This document shows positions 33,118 to 42,636 of a stretch of 64,000 nt of DNA, in pieces. Made by a program: the position numbers and the translations under genes. The notes beneath the pieces are model-generated. The model ran no database searches. It was given only the letters and a program-made list of their open reading frames with translations, and was not told where the DNA came from. The stretch comes from Niastella koreensis GR20-10 (GTDB lineage: Bacteria > Bacteroidota > Bacteroidia > Chitinophagales > Chitinophagaceae), in contig NC_016609.1 in assembly GCF_000246855.1 (NCBI RefSeq), positions 7,514,744 through 7,578,743 on the forward strand. The letters run 5' to 3'. Within the stretch, counting starts at the first letter, position 1; each line of letters begins with the position of its first letter.

Positions 33118-35163
33118 ATGAAAAAATTGGGTAACTATGTAACCGGCCGGTGGATCACCGGCGACGGAGAAGGACAGGCGTTGTACAATGCGATAAATGG
33201 CGAAACGATTGGCTATGCTTCTACCCGCGGTCTCGATTTCAACGCCATCCTTGACTATGCAAGAAAAACCGGCAACCCTGCGCTGCGTAAACTCACTTTT
33301 CACGAACGCGGATTGATGTTGAAAGCACTGGCTTTACACCTTCGCAACCACCTCGACAAATTCTATGCTATCAGTTATAAAACCGGCGCCACCAAAGCCG
33401 ACAGCTGGGTTGATATTGAAGGCGGTATCGGCAACCTGTTCTCCTACGCTTCCCTGCGCCGCAAGTTCCCCAACGAACCCTACTGTGTAGATGGCGACGC
33501 CATCCCTCTTGGTAAAGGCGGCACTTTTATGGGACAGCATATCCTGGTGCCCAAAGAAGGCGTTGCGGTTCATATCAATGCATTCAACTTTCCGGTATGG
33601 GGCATGCTTGAAAAAATTGCGGTGAACCTCCTGGCTGGCGTACCGGCTGTTGTAAAACCAGCTACCATCACTTCCTATCTTACCGAAGCGGTAGTGCAGG
33701 AAATTATTGCTTCCGGCATTTTACCTGAAGGATCTTTACAGTTGTTATGCGGTTCGGCCGGCGACCTGCTCGATCATGTTACGGCACAGGATGTAATTAC
33801 GTTTACAGGTTCTGCATCAACCGGTTTGCAATTGAAATCACACCCACGCATACTGGCAGAAAATGTTCCCTTTACCATGGAAGCCGATTCCCTTAACTGC
33901 ATTGTACTGGGCGACGATGTAACGCCCAACATGCCCGAATGGGATATTTTTATAAAAGAGGTTCGCCGCGAAATGACCACCAAGGCCGGACAAAAATGTA
34001 CAGCCATCCGCCGCATTTTTGTTCCGCAAAACAAAATGGAAGATGTATGGCTGGCATTGGGAAAAGCGCTTAGCCAAACAACTATTGGTAATCCTGAAAA
34101 TGATAAAGTACGGATGGGTTCCCTGGCCGGACAAAGCCAGCGCGAAGAAGTACTGGCACAGGTGCAAAAATTACTGGCCTCTTCCCAAATTGTTTATGGG
34201 TCGCTAGATAGTGTGCAGGTCGTAGATGCCGATGCTAAAAAAGGTGCATTCATGAGCCCCCTGTTATTAAAAAATGAAAACCCTTTTGAGAGCGAAGCAG
34301 TGCATAGTGTTGAAGCGTTTGGTCCCGTTAGCACCATTATGCCATACAACAGCACCGATGAAGCGGTTGCCCTGGCTAAAAAAGGAAAAGGCTCACTGGT
34401 TTGCTCCATTGTGACTGCAGATAATAAAATTGCCCGCGACTATGTATTAGGCGCTGCTACTTATCATGGCAGAATACTGGTGCTGAATAATGAATGCGCG
34501 AAAGAAAGTACCGGTCATGGCTCGCCGTTACCTTTGCTGGTGCATGGCGGCCCCGGACGTGCTGGCGGCGGTGAAGAAATGGGTGGGACAAGGGGAGTGA
34601 AACATTATATGCAACGTGTAGCCCTGCAGGGGTCACCCACTGCGATTACTGCCATCACCAATGTGTACCAAACCGGTGCGCAAACGCGCGAAGATGAAAA
34701 ACATCCTTTTAGAAAATACTTTGAAGAGCTGCAGATAGGAGATACACTCATTACTCATAAGCGCACTGTTACCGAAGCCGACATTGTGAACTTTGCCAAT
34801 GTAAGCTGGGACCATTTTTACGCTCACACCGATCATACTTCTTTACAAGGCACCATCTTTGAAAAACCGGTTGCCCATGGATATTTTATTTTAAGCGCCG
34901 CCGCCGGATTGTTTGTTGATGCTAAAAAAGGTCCGGTATTGCTAAACTACGGATTGGAAGAATGCCGGTTTGTAAAACCGGTGTATGCCGGGGCCACCAT
35001 TGGCGTACAGCTTACCTGCAAAGAAAAAATTGAGCAGGAGAAAAAAGACGAGAACGATATTCCCAAAGGCATTGTAAAATGGCTGGTTCAGGTTTCTGAC
35101 GAAACCGGCGATCCCGTTGCCGTGGCTACTATTCTCACCATGGTTGCCAAAAAATCACAATAA
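33118..35163 (+). CDS. paaZ: Bifunctional oxepin-CoA hydrolase/aldehyde dehydrogenase PaaZ
   Basis: A 681-residue fusion that opens the oxepin-CoA ring and oxidises the resulting aldehyde in aerobic phenylacetate degradation. Residues 1-520 are the aldehyde dehydrogenase, with Glu255 and nucleophile Cys294 (AGQKCT), one position from the E. coli residues. About 530-680 is a MaoC-like hydratase (HFYAHTDHT, VAHGYF). An enoyl-CoA hydratase gene follows 126 bp later on the same strand. PaaE and its regulator are 31 kb away, so the pathway is split. Confidence 0.93.
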   Translation: MKKLGNYVTGRWITGDGEGQALYNAINGETIGYASTRGLDFNAILDYARKTGNPALRKLTFHERGLMLKALALHLRNHLDKFYAISYKTGATKADSWVDIEGGIGNLFSYASLRRKFPNEPYCVDGDAIPLGKGGTFMGQHILVPKEGVAVHINAFNFPVWGMLEKIAVNLLAGVPAVVKPATITSYLTEAVVQEIIASGILPEGSLQLLCGSAGDLLDHVTAQDVITFTGSASTGLQLKSHPRILAENVPFTMEADSLNCIVLGDDVTPNMPEWDIFIKEVRREMTTKAGQKCTAIRRIFVPQNKMEDVWLALGKALSQTTIGNPENDKVRMGSLAGQSQREEVLAQVQKLLASSQIVYGSLDSVQVVDADAKKGAFMSPLLLKNENPFESEAVHSVEAFGPVSTIMPYNSTDEAVALAKKGKGSLVCSIVTADNKIARDYVLGAATYHGRILVLNNECAKESTGHGSPLPLLVHGGPGRAGGGEEMGGTRGVKHYMQRVALQGSPTAITAITNVYQTGAQTREDEKHPFRKYFEELQIGDTLITHKRTVTEADIVNFANVSWDHFYAHTDHTSLQGTIFEKPVAHGYFILSAAAGLFVDAKKGPVLLNYGLEECRFVKPVYAGATIGVQLTCKEKIEQEKKDENDIPKGIVKWLVQVSDETGDPVAVATILTMVAKKSQ

Positions 35164-35172
35164 CATTTTATT

Positions 35173-35204
35173 AAGGGCCTGCAGGCAACTGCAGGCCTTT
35201 GTTT
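35173..35204 (+). terminator. Terminator after paaZ
   Basis: GGCCTGCAG (35176-35184) and CTGCAGGCC (35189-35197) pair perfectly around GCAA and are followed by TTTGTTT. This suggests the hydratase gene downstream has its own promoter. Confidence 0.8.
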
Positions 35205-35289
35205 ACTGTACTATTTTAATAACTTTATACAGCTGATCTGTGAGGATCGGACTGCTTGCTTTCATCTCTTATTCAAAATATATTATTTT

Positions 35290-36057
35290 ATGTCTGCAGG
35301 ATATGTAAAATCGCATATTGATCATAATGGCGTTAACACCATTGAATTCTACCATCCGCAAAGTAATTCCCTGCCAGCCAGATTGCTTGAAGAACTGGCT
35401 CAAACTATCCATGGGGCAGGCAATGATGAAGACACTAAAGTAATTGTGTTGCGGTCCATTGGCGATAAAGCATTTTGTGCCGGCGCATCTTTTGATGAAT
35501 TAGTGGCTATTAAAAACCAGGAGGAAGGCACTCAATTCTTTAGCGGCTTTGCAAACGTGCTTAATGCCATGCGCACCTGCCCGCAATTTATTATAGTTCG
35601 TATTCAGGGTAAATGTGTGGGGGGTGGTGTTGGTATTGCCGCTGCTGCAGATTACGCCATTGCACTGGAAGGCGCCGATATTAAATTAAGCGAACTGGCT
35701 GTGGGGATCGGTCCCTTTGTAGTAGGGCCTGCGGTGGAAAGAAAAATAGGAACCGCTGCTTTTGAAAACCTCGCCATCGATGCTACCATGTGGCGCAATG
35801 CAGAATGGGCTAAAAAGAAAGGGCTTTTTTCAGAATTGCACACTTCTGTTGATGATATGGATGAATCTATTCAAAGGTTATCTTATAATCTCGCACACAG
35901 CAATCCGCAGGCAATGGCTGAAATGAAAAAAATGTTCTGGCGGGGAACCGAGAACTGGGACACCTTACTGCATCAACGCGCTGTTATCAGTGGTAAACTG
36001 GTATTGAGCACGCATACCCGCGCGGCCATTGAGAAATTCAAAGCAAAAGTAAAATAG
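35290..36057 (+). CDS. Enoyl-CoA hydratase/isomerase family protein, possibly phenylacetate pathway
   Basis: A 255-residue crotonase-fold protein. FCAGASFDEL and GKCVGGGVGIAAAADYAIA form the CoA-binding loops and oxyanion hole. The family covers hydratases (PaaF) and ring isomerases (PaaG); I cannot decide between them. A role in phenylacetate breakdown is inferred from its place just after paaZ. It starts with a clear ATG and ends 21 bp before the second DNA glycosylase gene. Confidence 0.8.
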   Translation: MSAGYVKSHIDHNGVNTIEFYHPQSNSLPARLLEELAQTIHGAGNDEDTKVIVLRSIGDKAFCAGASFDELVAIKNQEEGTQFFSGFANVLNAMRTCPQFIIVRIQGKCVGGGVGIAAAADYAIALEGADIKLSELAVGIGPFVVGPAVERKIGTAAFENLAIDATMWRNAEWAKKKGLFSELHTSVDDMDESIQRLSYNLAHSNPQAMAEMKKMFWRGTENWDTLLHQRAVISGKLVLSTHTRAAIEKFKAKVK

Positions 36058-36078
36058 TACCTGCCTGGTTATTCGATC

Positions 36079-36708
36079 ATGTTACAATTCAACAACGATA
36101 ACTTTCAACTTTTTTGTAATGAACTGGCTGAACGGGACCTTATCTTTAAAGACATCTTACTGCAGCACAGCTATCCGCCCATGTGGACACGGCCGGCCAG
36201 TTTTGCTACCCTCATTCATATTGTTCTGGAGCAACAGGTATCACTGGCATCGGCAAGGGCTGCATTCAATAAGCTGAAAGAAAAGATAGGGCAGGTTACG
36301 CCCGCAAGATTGCTGAAGCTATCTGATGAAGAATTGCGGGCCTGCTACTTCAGCCGGCAAAAAACAGTATACGCCCGGCACCTGGCCGAGGCATTCCTTT
36401 CAAAGAAAATTCAACTGAATAAATTAACTGCCTCGCACGACGATGTTGTGCGGGGTACTTTAAAACAAGTAAAAGGCATTGGCGACTGGACGGCCGATGT
36501 ATACCTGCTATTTGCATTACAACGTACCGATATATTCCCCATTGGCGACCTGGCCATGGTGAATGCATTGAAAGAAGTAAAACAATTACCTGCTAAAACC
36601 TCAAGGGAAGACATTCTATTACTGGCAGAACCCTGGCGGCCTTACCGTGGAATCGCAGCTTATTTGTTGTGGCATCATTATATAAAGTCGCGTAATATTA
36701 AATTGTAA
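36079..36708 (+). CDS. DNA-3-methyladenine glycosylase-like HhH-GPD protein (second copy)
   Basis: A 209-residue base-excision repair protein: VLEQQVSLASARAA, the helix-hairpin-helix KGIGDW and the Asp region FPIGDLAM mark the AlkA-like HhH-GPD fold. It shares the fold and motifs with the protein at 21135-21752, but the sequences differ widely, so substrate preferences may differ. It lies 21 bp after the enoyl-CoA hydratase gene and may share its transcript. Its stop is followed by a dispersed repeat. Confidence 0.85.
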   Translation: MLQFNNDNFQLFCNELAERDLIFKDILLQHSYPPMWTRPASFATLIHIVLEQQVSLASARAAFNKLKEKIGQVTPARLLKLSDEELRACYFSRQKTVYARHLAEAFLSKKIQLNKLTASHDDVVRGTLKQVKGIGDWTADVYLLFALQRTDIFPIGDLAMVNALKEVKQLPAKTSREDILLLAEPWRPYRGIAAYLLWHHYIKSRNIKL

Positions 36709-36710
36709 CA

Positions 36711-36765
36711 GTTGCAGGTTACAGGTTACAAGGAAACCCTGGAACATGAAACCTGGAACAGTAAC
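36711..36765. repeat. Dispersed inverted repeat, GTTACAGG family, copy 3
   Basis: GTTGCAGGTTACAGGTTAC (from 36711) faces ATGAAACCTGGAACAGTAAC (to 36765). It fills the space between the stop codons of the glycosylase gene and the convergent nhaD gene. Confidence 0.75.
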
Positions 36766-38043
36766 TTAGAACAACTGTTGCAACAAGAAAACTCCAATAC
36801 CCGCTATGTACCCAACAAAGGCCAACCAGGCAATTTTTTTCAGGTACCAGAAGAATTCGATCTTTTCAATTCCCATAGCTGCCACACCAGCCGCCGAGCC
36901 TATGATCAACAAGCTGCCACCGGTTCCGGCACAATAGGCCAGAAAATGCCAGAAGAAATGATCGACGGGGTATTGGTGAAAACCATACATTCCCATAGCG
37001 GCAGCCACCAGCGGAACGTTATCAACAATAGAGGATAATACCCCGATTATTATTACAATGAGGGAAGGGTTGCCTATCTGTTTGTCCAGTTGCGTAGCCA
37101 CGTTCAACAACGCGCCTACAGATTGCAACGCCGATACGCTTATTAATATGCCCAAAAAGAAAAGTATGCTTGGCGTGTCTATCTTTCGCAAGGCATGTAG
37201 TACCGACAAAAAATGTTTGTCCTGCATATCCTTTCGGTGATGCAGGATCTCGGTGATCACCCACATAATACCCAGGCCCATCAACATACCCATGAACGGC
37301 GGCAGGTGCGTGACTGTTTTAAAAACCGGCACCATCAACAGGATCAAAATACCTGATACAAATACTATATTCCTTTCCCGAACGGGTGTTTGCGGTTTTA
37401 TGGTTTTTGCTTCTTCGGTTCCACCCACTTCTACCGCGCCGCGCATGCGAAAACTTAACAGTAACATGGGCACCACAGCACAGGCAACGCTAGGCAGAAA
37501 TACGTTGGCCGCTATTTGAGCTGCTGTTACCTGTCCGCCGATCCACAACATGGTGGTGGTAACATCTCCAATGGGCGACCAGGCGCCGCCGGCATTGGCA
37601 GCAATCACTACCACGCCACAAAAGAATAAGCGGGCCGGTTTATTACGGATCAGTTTTCTGATCAATGATACCATTACAATGGCGGTAGTGAGGTTATCCA
37701 GGATGGCAGACAGAAAAAAAGATAATCCGCCTATTATCCACAACAGGTTTACTTTTTTAGTGGTAGTGATGCGGTTGGTGATCACCTCGAACCCGTCGTA
37801 CGAATCGATGAGCTCTACAATGGTCATGGCGCCCAACAGAAAGAACAGGATGCCGGCAATATCGCCCAGGTGTGTGGTGAGCTGTTCGTTAACAAGGTGT
37901 TTATCGGTTGTATTGAGCATATACACCAGCCAGCACAACACCCCGGTAATAAGGGCCGTAGCCGCTTTATTTAACCGGATAGCATGCTCCATGGCAATGG
38001 CCACGTACCCCAACAAAAAAATAATCAGTATAACTATAATCAT
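36766..38043 (-). CDS. nhaD: Na+/H+ antiporter NhaD
   Basis: A membrane protein of 425 residues from the ATG at 38043, with about 12 hydrophobic helices. DNLTTAIVMVSLIRKL and GGAWSPIGDVTTTMLW are hallmark stretches of NhaD in the ion-transporter superfamily. It exchanges sodium (or lithium) for protons across the inner membrane. The reading frame extends 14 codons further to a GTG at 38085, but those codons are made by the fabG terminator hairpin and its T run, so I reject them. Confidence 0.92.
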   Translation of the reverse strand: MIIVILIIFLLGYVAIAMEHAIRLNKAATALITGVLCWLVYMLNTTDKHLVNEQLTTHLGDIAGILFFLLGAMTIVELIDSYDGFEVITNRITTTKKVNLLWIIGGLSFFLSAILDNLTTAIVMVSLIRKLIRNKPARLFFCGVVVIAANAGGAWSPIGDVTTTMLWIGGQVTAAQIAANVFLPSVACAVVPMLLLSFRMRGAVEVGGTEEAKTIKPQTPVRERNIVFVSGILILLMVPVFKTVTHLPPFMGMLMGLGIMWVITEILHHRKDMQDKHFLSVLHALRKIDTPSILFFLGILISVSALQSVGALLNVATQLDKQIGNPSLIVIIIGVLSSIVDNVPLVAAAMGMYGFHQYPVDHFFWHFLAYCAGTGGSLLIIGSAAGVAAMGIEKIEFFWYLKKIAWLAFVGYIAGIGVFLLQQLF

Positions 38044-38056
38044 TAGTACATGTTGT

Positions 38057-38084
38057 AAAAAAAATGCCTTCTCTGCAGAAGGCA
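38057..38084 (-). terminator. Terminator of fabG, just before nhaD
   Basis: TGCCTTCT (38065-38072) pairs with AGAAGGCA (38077-38084) around CTGC, and eight T residues follow on the minus strand. It lies 14 bases before the chosen nhaD start, so nhaD must be transcribed from a very close promoter or by read-through. Confidence 0.88.
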
Positions 38085-38112
38085 CTATATAACTTAAAGA
38101 TACAAAACCGGA

Positions 38113-38868
38113 TTAAATATTCAAACCGCCGCAAGCGCTGATCACCTGTCCAGTAATGTATGAGCTCATATCAGAAGCCAGGAACAAAGTTGTGTCGGCA
38201 ATTTCTCCCGCGCTGCCAAAACGGCCTAAAGGAATTTTTTCCAGGAATGCTTTTGCGCCATCGCCATCTTTCAGGTAATGGGTCATATCGGTTTCAACAA
38301 AACCGGGCGCAATGGCGTTGCAACGTACATTGCGGCTGCCCAGCTCCAATGCTACCGATTTGGTAAACCCTATAATACCGGCTTTACTGGCGGCATAGCT
38401 GGCCTGTCCGGCATTACCACGGATCCCAACAATCGAACTCATATTAATGATGGAACCTTTCTTTGCTTTCATCATGGGGCGAATAACCTGTTTGGTCATA
38501 TTGTATACGCTCTTCAGGTTTATATCCATTACATCGTCCCATTGCTCGGGGGTAAGGCGCAGTAACAGGTTATCTTTTGAAATACCGGCATTGTTCACGC
38601 ATACATCAACTGTACCGAACTCTTTTACCACATCGTTTACAAAGGTTTCGCATTCAGCGAAATTACCGGCATTACTTTTATACGCTTTGGATTTTACGCC
38701 CAGTGCTTTTATTTTTTGCTCCAGCTGAGCGGCCTTTTCGGCACTGCTGTCGCTAACGTAGGTAAATGCTACGTGGGCGCCATGTTCAGCCAGTTTATAC
38801 GCAATAGCTTCACCAATGCCACGGGCTGCACCGGTTACAATAGCAACTTTTCCTTCTAATAATTTCAT
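38113..38868 (-). CDS. fabG: 3-oxoacyl-[ACP] reductase FabG
   Basis: A 251-residue short-chain dehydrogenase that reduces 3-oxoacyl-ACP in fatty-acid synthesis. The NADPH site TGAARGIG is at 12-19, NNAG at 92-95, and the active-site residues are Asn117, Ser145, Tyr158 and Lys162. The ending GQVISACGGLNI resembles FabG. Some secondary reductases look alike, but the whole sequence fits FabG well. It is a single gene with a clear promoter and terminator. Confidence 0.92.
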   Translation of the reverse strand: MKLLEGKVAIVTGAARGIGEAIAYKLAEHGAHVAFTYVSDSSAEKAAQLEQKIKALGVKSKAYKSNAGNFAECETFVNDVVKEFGTVDVCVNNAGISKDNLLLRLTPEQWDDVMDINLKSVYNMTKQVIRPMMKAKKGSIINMSSIVGIRGNAGQASYAASKAGIIGFTKSVALELGSRNVRCNAIAPGFVETDMTHYLKDGDGAKAFLEKIPLGRFGSAGEIADTTLFLASDMSSYITGQVISACGGLNI

Positions 38869-38887
38869 AGTATCGTATTTGGGTGAG

Positions 38888-38895
38888 CAAAAGTA
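38888..38895 (-). promoter_or_regulatory. Promoter -7 element of fabG
   Basis: On the minus strand TACTTTTG matches TAnnTTTG, 19 bases before the fabG ATG. Confidence 0.55.
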
Positions 38896-38934
38896 CAGGA
38901 AATGGGAATAAAATGGGGGAATTTGCTCTGGGCC

Positions 38935-40437
38935 CTAGAGGGAGAGAATTTCTTCAATATACTTACGGTCGTTGCTTAAGCGAGGAACCTTGTGCTGACC
39001 GCCCAGTTTGCCTTTGCTTTTTAACCAGGTGGTAAACACCCCTTTGGAAAGGGATCTTACCAACGGTTCGCGCAAGGCGATATTTTTATGGCGTTTGGCC
39101 TCATAGTCACTGTTCACGCTTTTGAGGGCGCTGTCGAGCTCAGTGGCAAAATGGCTAAGATCATGGGGCTCTTTTTCAAATTCAATCAACCACTCATGAC
39201 CACCGTTACCACTTTCGCTAAAATAAACCGGGGCAGCAGTATAGTCGTTTACAATGGCGCCGGTTCTTTCACTGGCTACTGCAATAGCTTTATCGGTATT
39301 GTCAACAATCACTTCTTCGCCAAAGGCATTGATGAAATGTTTAACCCGGCCGCTTACTTTTATTCTGAAGGGATATAAGGAAGTGAATTGTACTGTATCG
39401 CCCAACAAATAACGCCATAAACCACCGTTGGTGCTTACTATCATGGCATAATTCTTACCCAGTTCCACGTCCTGTAAACCGATGGTTTCGGGATGTTTTT
39501 TACCATATTCTTCCAATGGCATAAACTCCATAAAAACCCCATGATCGGTAAATAACAACATGCCATCTTCACCGGGAATATCCTGCGCGGCAAAAAAACC
39601 TTCGCTGGCATTATACATCTCCAGGTAGTGGATAGGCTTGCCTATCAGCTTTTGGAATTGCTCTTTATACGGCGTGAACGATACGCCGCCATGCATATAT
39701 AATTCAAGGGATGGCCATACTTCGGCCATGGTGCTTTTACCGGTCAATTCCAGTATGCGGCGGAACAAAACCAGCGTCCAGGTAGGCACCCCTGAAATAG
39801 AAGTAACGTTTTCTTTTATGGTACTGTAGGCGAGCTTTTCGATCTTGCTTTCCCACTCATCCATTAAGGCAATACTAAGATCGGGCACCCGTAACCAATG
39901 GCCCCAGAAAGGGGAGTTCTGTAACAATACAGCGCTCAGGTCGCCATATTGAGCATCGTTATTCAGCGGGTTAATAGTATGGCTTCCACCAATAACCAAT
40001 CCCTTACCGGTTAACAGATCCGATTCGGGATTGAACTGGTAATACATCGTCAGCACATCCTTGGCTGCCTTGTAGTGGCAGTCTTCCAGGCTTTCATCCG
40101 TTACCGGAATGAATTTGCTTTTATCGCTGGTAGTACCGCTGCTTTTGGCAAACCAGTATACAGGTGTGTTCCATAACAGGTTCTGTTCGCCACGCATGAT
40201 ACGCTGCACGTATGGTTGCAGGTCTTCATACTCATGAATAGGCACCGTTTGTTTGAAGGTCTTTACATTGAACAGGGCAGAAAAATTATACTTTCTGCCA
40301 AACTCAGTGTATTGGGCAGAAGTAACCAGATCCTGCAATACCTCGCGTTGGGCATCAACAGGATTATTCTTCCATCCCTCAATACGCCATAAGCGTAAGC
40401 GGGCCAACGATGATATGGCAGGCGATAATAATCTCAC
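38935..40437 (-). CDS. GH3 auxin-responsive promoter family protein
   Basis: A 500-residue protein of the bacterial GH3 branch of the adenylate-forming (ANL-like) enzymes, similar in fold to plant GH3 amido synthetases. FAKSSGTTSDKSKFIPVT is the phosphate-binding loop, and YNASEGFFAAQ and WRYLLGDTVQFTS are conserved ATP-site stretches. Plant members join amino acids to acyl acids; the bacterial substrate is unknown. Translation starts at GTG 40437. It stands alone. Confidence 0.88.
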   Translation of the reverse strand: MRLLSPAISSLARLRLWRIEGWKNNPVDAQREVLQDLVTSAQYTEFGRKYNFSALFNVKTFKQTVPIHEYEDLQPYVQRIMRGEQNLLWNTPVYWFAKSSGTTSDKSKFIPVTDESLEDCHYKAAKDVLTMYYQFNPESDLLTGKGLVIGGSHTINPLNNDAQYGDLSAVLLQNSPFWGHWLRVPDLSIALMDEWESKIEKLAYSTIKENVTSISGVPTWTLVLFRRILELTGKSTMAEVWPSLELYMHGGVSFTPYKEQFQKLIGKPIHYLEMYNASEGFFAAQDIPGEDGMLLFTDHGVFMEFMPLEEYGKKHPETIGLQDVELGKNYAMIVSTNGGLWRYLLGDTVQFTSLYPFRIKVSGRVKHFINAFGEEVIVDNTDKAIAVASERTGAIVNDYTAAPVYFSESGNGGHEWLIEFEKEPHDLSHFATELDSALKSVNSDYEAKRHKNIALREPLVRSLSKGVFTTWLKSKGKLGGQHKVPRLSNDRKYIEEILSL

Positions 40438-40605
40438 TATCGAAGTTTCACTGGTGGCAAAATAAAGAATTTGGGGGAATAAAAGTATGAGAGTTCACTG
40501 GCAGCATAAATATACCTTATACTGACAGTTATATGACCAAAATCCCTAATAACTAATTGACTCACTATCTTTTATAATGCAATAAACGGACCAGCGTGCC
40601 AACAT

Positions 40606-41391
40606 CTACCGGTTTGAGGAAACATCAATGCCTTTAAGCGCTTCTTCGTGTAAGTAGTCCTTACGTCTCAATTCAAAGTTGCGACCCAGGTACAGGCGGC
40701 GTACCTGCTCATTTTCAGCGAGTTCTTCGGCCGTTCCGTGTTGAAAAATCTTTCCATCGATCAATAAATAGGCGCGGTCGCAAATAGAGAGCGTTTCGTT
40801 TACGTTGTGGTCGGTGATCAAAATACCAATGTTCTTATATTTCAACCGGGCCACCACTGCCTGAATATCTTCTACGGCAATGGGGTCAACACCGGCAAAA
40901 GGTTCATCCAGTAATATGAATTTGGGGTCAACAGCCAGGGCACGGGCAATTTCCGTTCTTCTACGTTCGCCACCGCTCAGGGAGTCGCCATTATTTTTAC
41001 GTACGTGATGCAAACGGAATTCATCGAGCAGGGCTTCCAGCTTCTGGCGTTGCTGAGCTTTGGTAAGCTTTGTCATTTCAAGCACCGCCTTAATATTATC
41101 TTCCACACTTAGTTTACGAAACACGGAGGCTTCCTGGGGCAGGTAGCCAATACCCATCTGGGCCCGCTTATACATAGGTAATTGAGTAATCTCCTGCTGG
41201 TCGAGAAAAACCTTGCCCTCGTCGGGTTTTATCAACCCTACCACCATGTAGAATGAAGTGGTTTTACCGGCGCCATTTGGCCCCAGCAACCCTACTATTT
41301 CACCTTGTTTTACGTTTACCGAAACATGATTTACCACGGTACGGTTACGGTAAATTTTTACTAGTTCCTGTGTATGAATCTCGCTGATCAA
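40606..41391 (-). CDS. lptB: Lipopolysaccharide export ABC transporter ATP-binding protein LptB
   Basis: A 261-residue ABC ATPase that powers extraction of lipopolysaccharide from the inner membrane with LptF, LptG and LptC. The Walker A GPNGAGKT is at 37-44, then [19 protein letters not shown] (typical of LptB), the signature LSGGERRR and the Walker [13 protein letters not shown]. The C-terminal extension of about 20 residues is slightly longer than in E. coli. It is divergent from metF. Confidence 0.93.
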   Translation of the reverse strand: MISEIHTQELVKIYRNRTVVNHVSVNVKQGEIVGLLGPNGAGKTTSFYMVVGLIKPDEGKVFLDQQEITQLPMYKRAQMGIGYLPQEASVFRKLSVEDNIKAVLEMTKLTKAQQRQKLEALLDEFRLHHVRKNNGDSLSGGERRRTEIARALAVDPKFILLDEPFAGVDPIAVEDIQAVVARLKYKNIGILITDHNVNETLSICDRAYLLIDGKIFQHGTAEELAENEQVRRLYLGRNFELRRKDYLHEEALKGIDVSSNR

Positions 41392-41515
41392 TTGTTCTTA
41401 AGGTTTCCGGCAAAAATACCAGAACTAATTCAAATTGAATAGCTCCTACACGGTAATTTAACAGGTATTTGCCATCCGGATTTACTGCATTATGTTTGCA
41501 GACCGGTTTTATGGC

Positions 41516-41551
41516 TGAAAACAGGCTTTTTTACTAATTTGCTTGTTTTCA
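41516..41551. promoter_or_regulatory. Inverted repeat upstream of metF
   Basis: TGAAAACAGGC (41516-41526) pairs with GCTTGTTTTCA (41541-41551), with one G-T pair. It lies 60-90 bp before metF in the region shared with lptB. It may be an operator or an RNA hairpin. I see no SAM riboswitch core. Confidence 0.4.
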
Positions 41552-41609
41552 ATCATTCACCAATTGGCCGATTTTCACTTTAATAATATAGATTCTCCTT
41601 TTTATTTAC

Positions 41610-42563
41610 ATGAAAGTTATCGATCACATTCGCCAGGCGAAAGATTCGCTTATTTCCTTTGAAATATTACCCCCCTTAAAAGGTAAAACCATCAATTCAA
41701 TATACGAGCACCTTGACCCGCTGATGGAGTTCAAGCCTGCTTTTATTAATGTTACCTACCACCGCAGCGAGCATGTTTTTAAAAAGAAAGCCGATGGCAC
41801 TTTTGAAAAAGTAGAAGTTCGCAAACGCCCTGGCACTGTTGGTATTTGTGCAGCCCTCATGAACCATTATAGGGTTGATGCAGTCCCGCACCTTATTTGC
41901 GGCGGTTTTAACAAGCGGGAAACTGAAGACGCTCTGATCGATCTGAACTTTATTGGTGTTGACAACGTACTGGTTTTACGTGGCGATGCAGCTAAGAATG
42001 AAACTGTATTTGAACCGGAGAAAGGCGGCAACAGTTATGCTATTGACCTGTTGAAACAGGTTCAAAACCTGAATACCGGTATTTACCTGGAAGAAGACAT
42101 CCGTGATGGCTTTAAAACCGATTTCTGCTGCGGTGTGGCCGGCTACCCCGAGAAACATTTTGAAGCACCCAACCTGCAAACCGATCTGGCTTTCCTGAAG
42201 GCCAAAGTAGCTGCCGGCGCCGAGTATGTAGTAACGCAAATGTTTTTCGATAACCAAAAATATTTCGACTTTGTAAAACGTTGCCGCGAAAATGGCATCA
42301 CCATACCCATCATTCCGGGATTGAAACCTATTACCAGCAAAAAACAGCTGTCGGTTATTCCCCGCACCTTCCACGTAGATATTCCCGATGACCTGGCCAA
42401 TGAGATCATGAACTGCAAAACAGATGTTGAAGTTGAAAAAGTGGGAACAGAATGGCTGTTATTGCAATCGAAAGAATTGAAAAAAGCCGGTGTACCGGTG
42501 CTGCATTATTATACCCTGGGTAAGCCCAAGGTGATCTACAATGTAGTTAAGGAAATAAAGTAA
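41610..42563 (+). CDS. metF: Methylenetetrahydrofolate reductase
   Basis: A 317-residue flavoprotein of the MetF family that reduces 5,10-methylene- to 5-methyl-tetrahydrofolate for methionine synthesis. ISFEILPPLKGKT at the N-terminus, VDNVLVLRGDA, and the FAD and folate segments AGYPEKH and VTQMFFDNQKYFDF are all present. Normal length for the bacterial enzyme. A single gene with a strong terminator. Confidence 0.95.
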   Translation: MKVIDHIRQAKDSLISFEILPPLKGKTINSIYEHLDPLMEFKPAFINVTYHRSEHVFKKKADGTFEKVEVRKRPGTVGICAALMNHYRVDAVPHLICGGFNKRETEDALIDLNFIGVDNVLVLRGDAAKNETVFEPEKGGNSYAIDLLKQVQNLNTGIYLEEDIRDGFKTDFCCGVAGYPEKHFEAPNLQTDLAFLKAKVAAGAEYVVTQMFFDNQKYFDFVKRCRENGITIPIIPGLKPITSKKQLSVIPRTFHVDIPDDLANEIMNCKTDVEVEKVGTEWLLLQSKELKKAGVPVLHYYTLGKPKVIYNVVKEIK

Positions 42564-42580
42564 GTTATTGCACATATAAA

Positions 42581-42613
42581 AAAACTGCTTCCAGTACAGG
42601 AAGCAGTTTTTTT
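42581..42613. terminator. Bidirectional terminator after metF
   Basis: AAAACTGCTTCC (42581-42592) pairs perfectly with GGAAGCAGTTTT (42599-42610), with more T residues after and A residues before. It serves metF and the convergent porin-like gene. Confidence 0.92.
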
Positions 42614-42636
42614 AAACGAAATTGTCGATAGCGCTT

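Noticed and set aside
36712-37038. 108-codon plus-strand frame
   Set aside because: It starts inside the GTTACAGG repeat and runs antisense through the nhaD 3' end.
38044-38085. N-terminal extension of nhaD to the GTG at 38085
   Set aside because: These codons are the fabG terminator stem and its T run; the ATG at 38043 is a better start.
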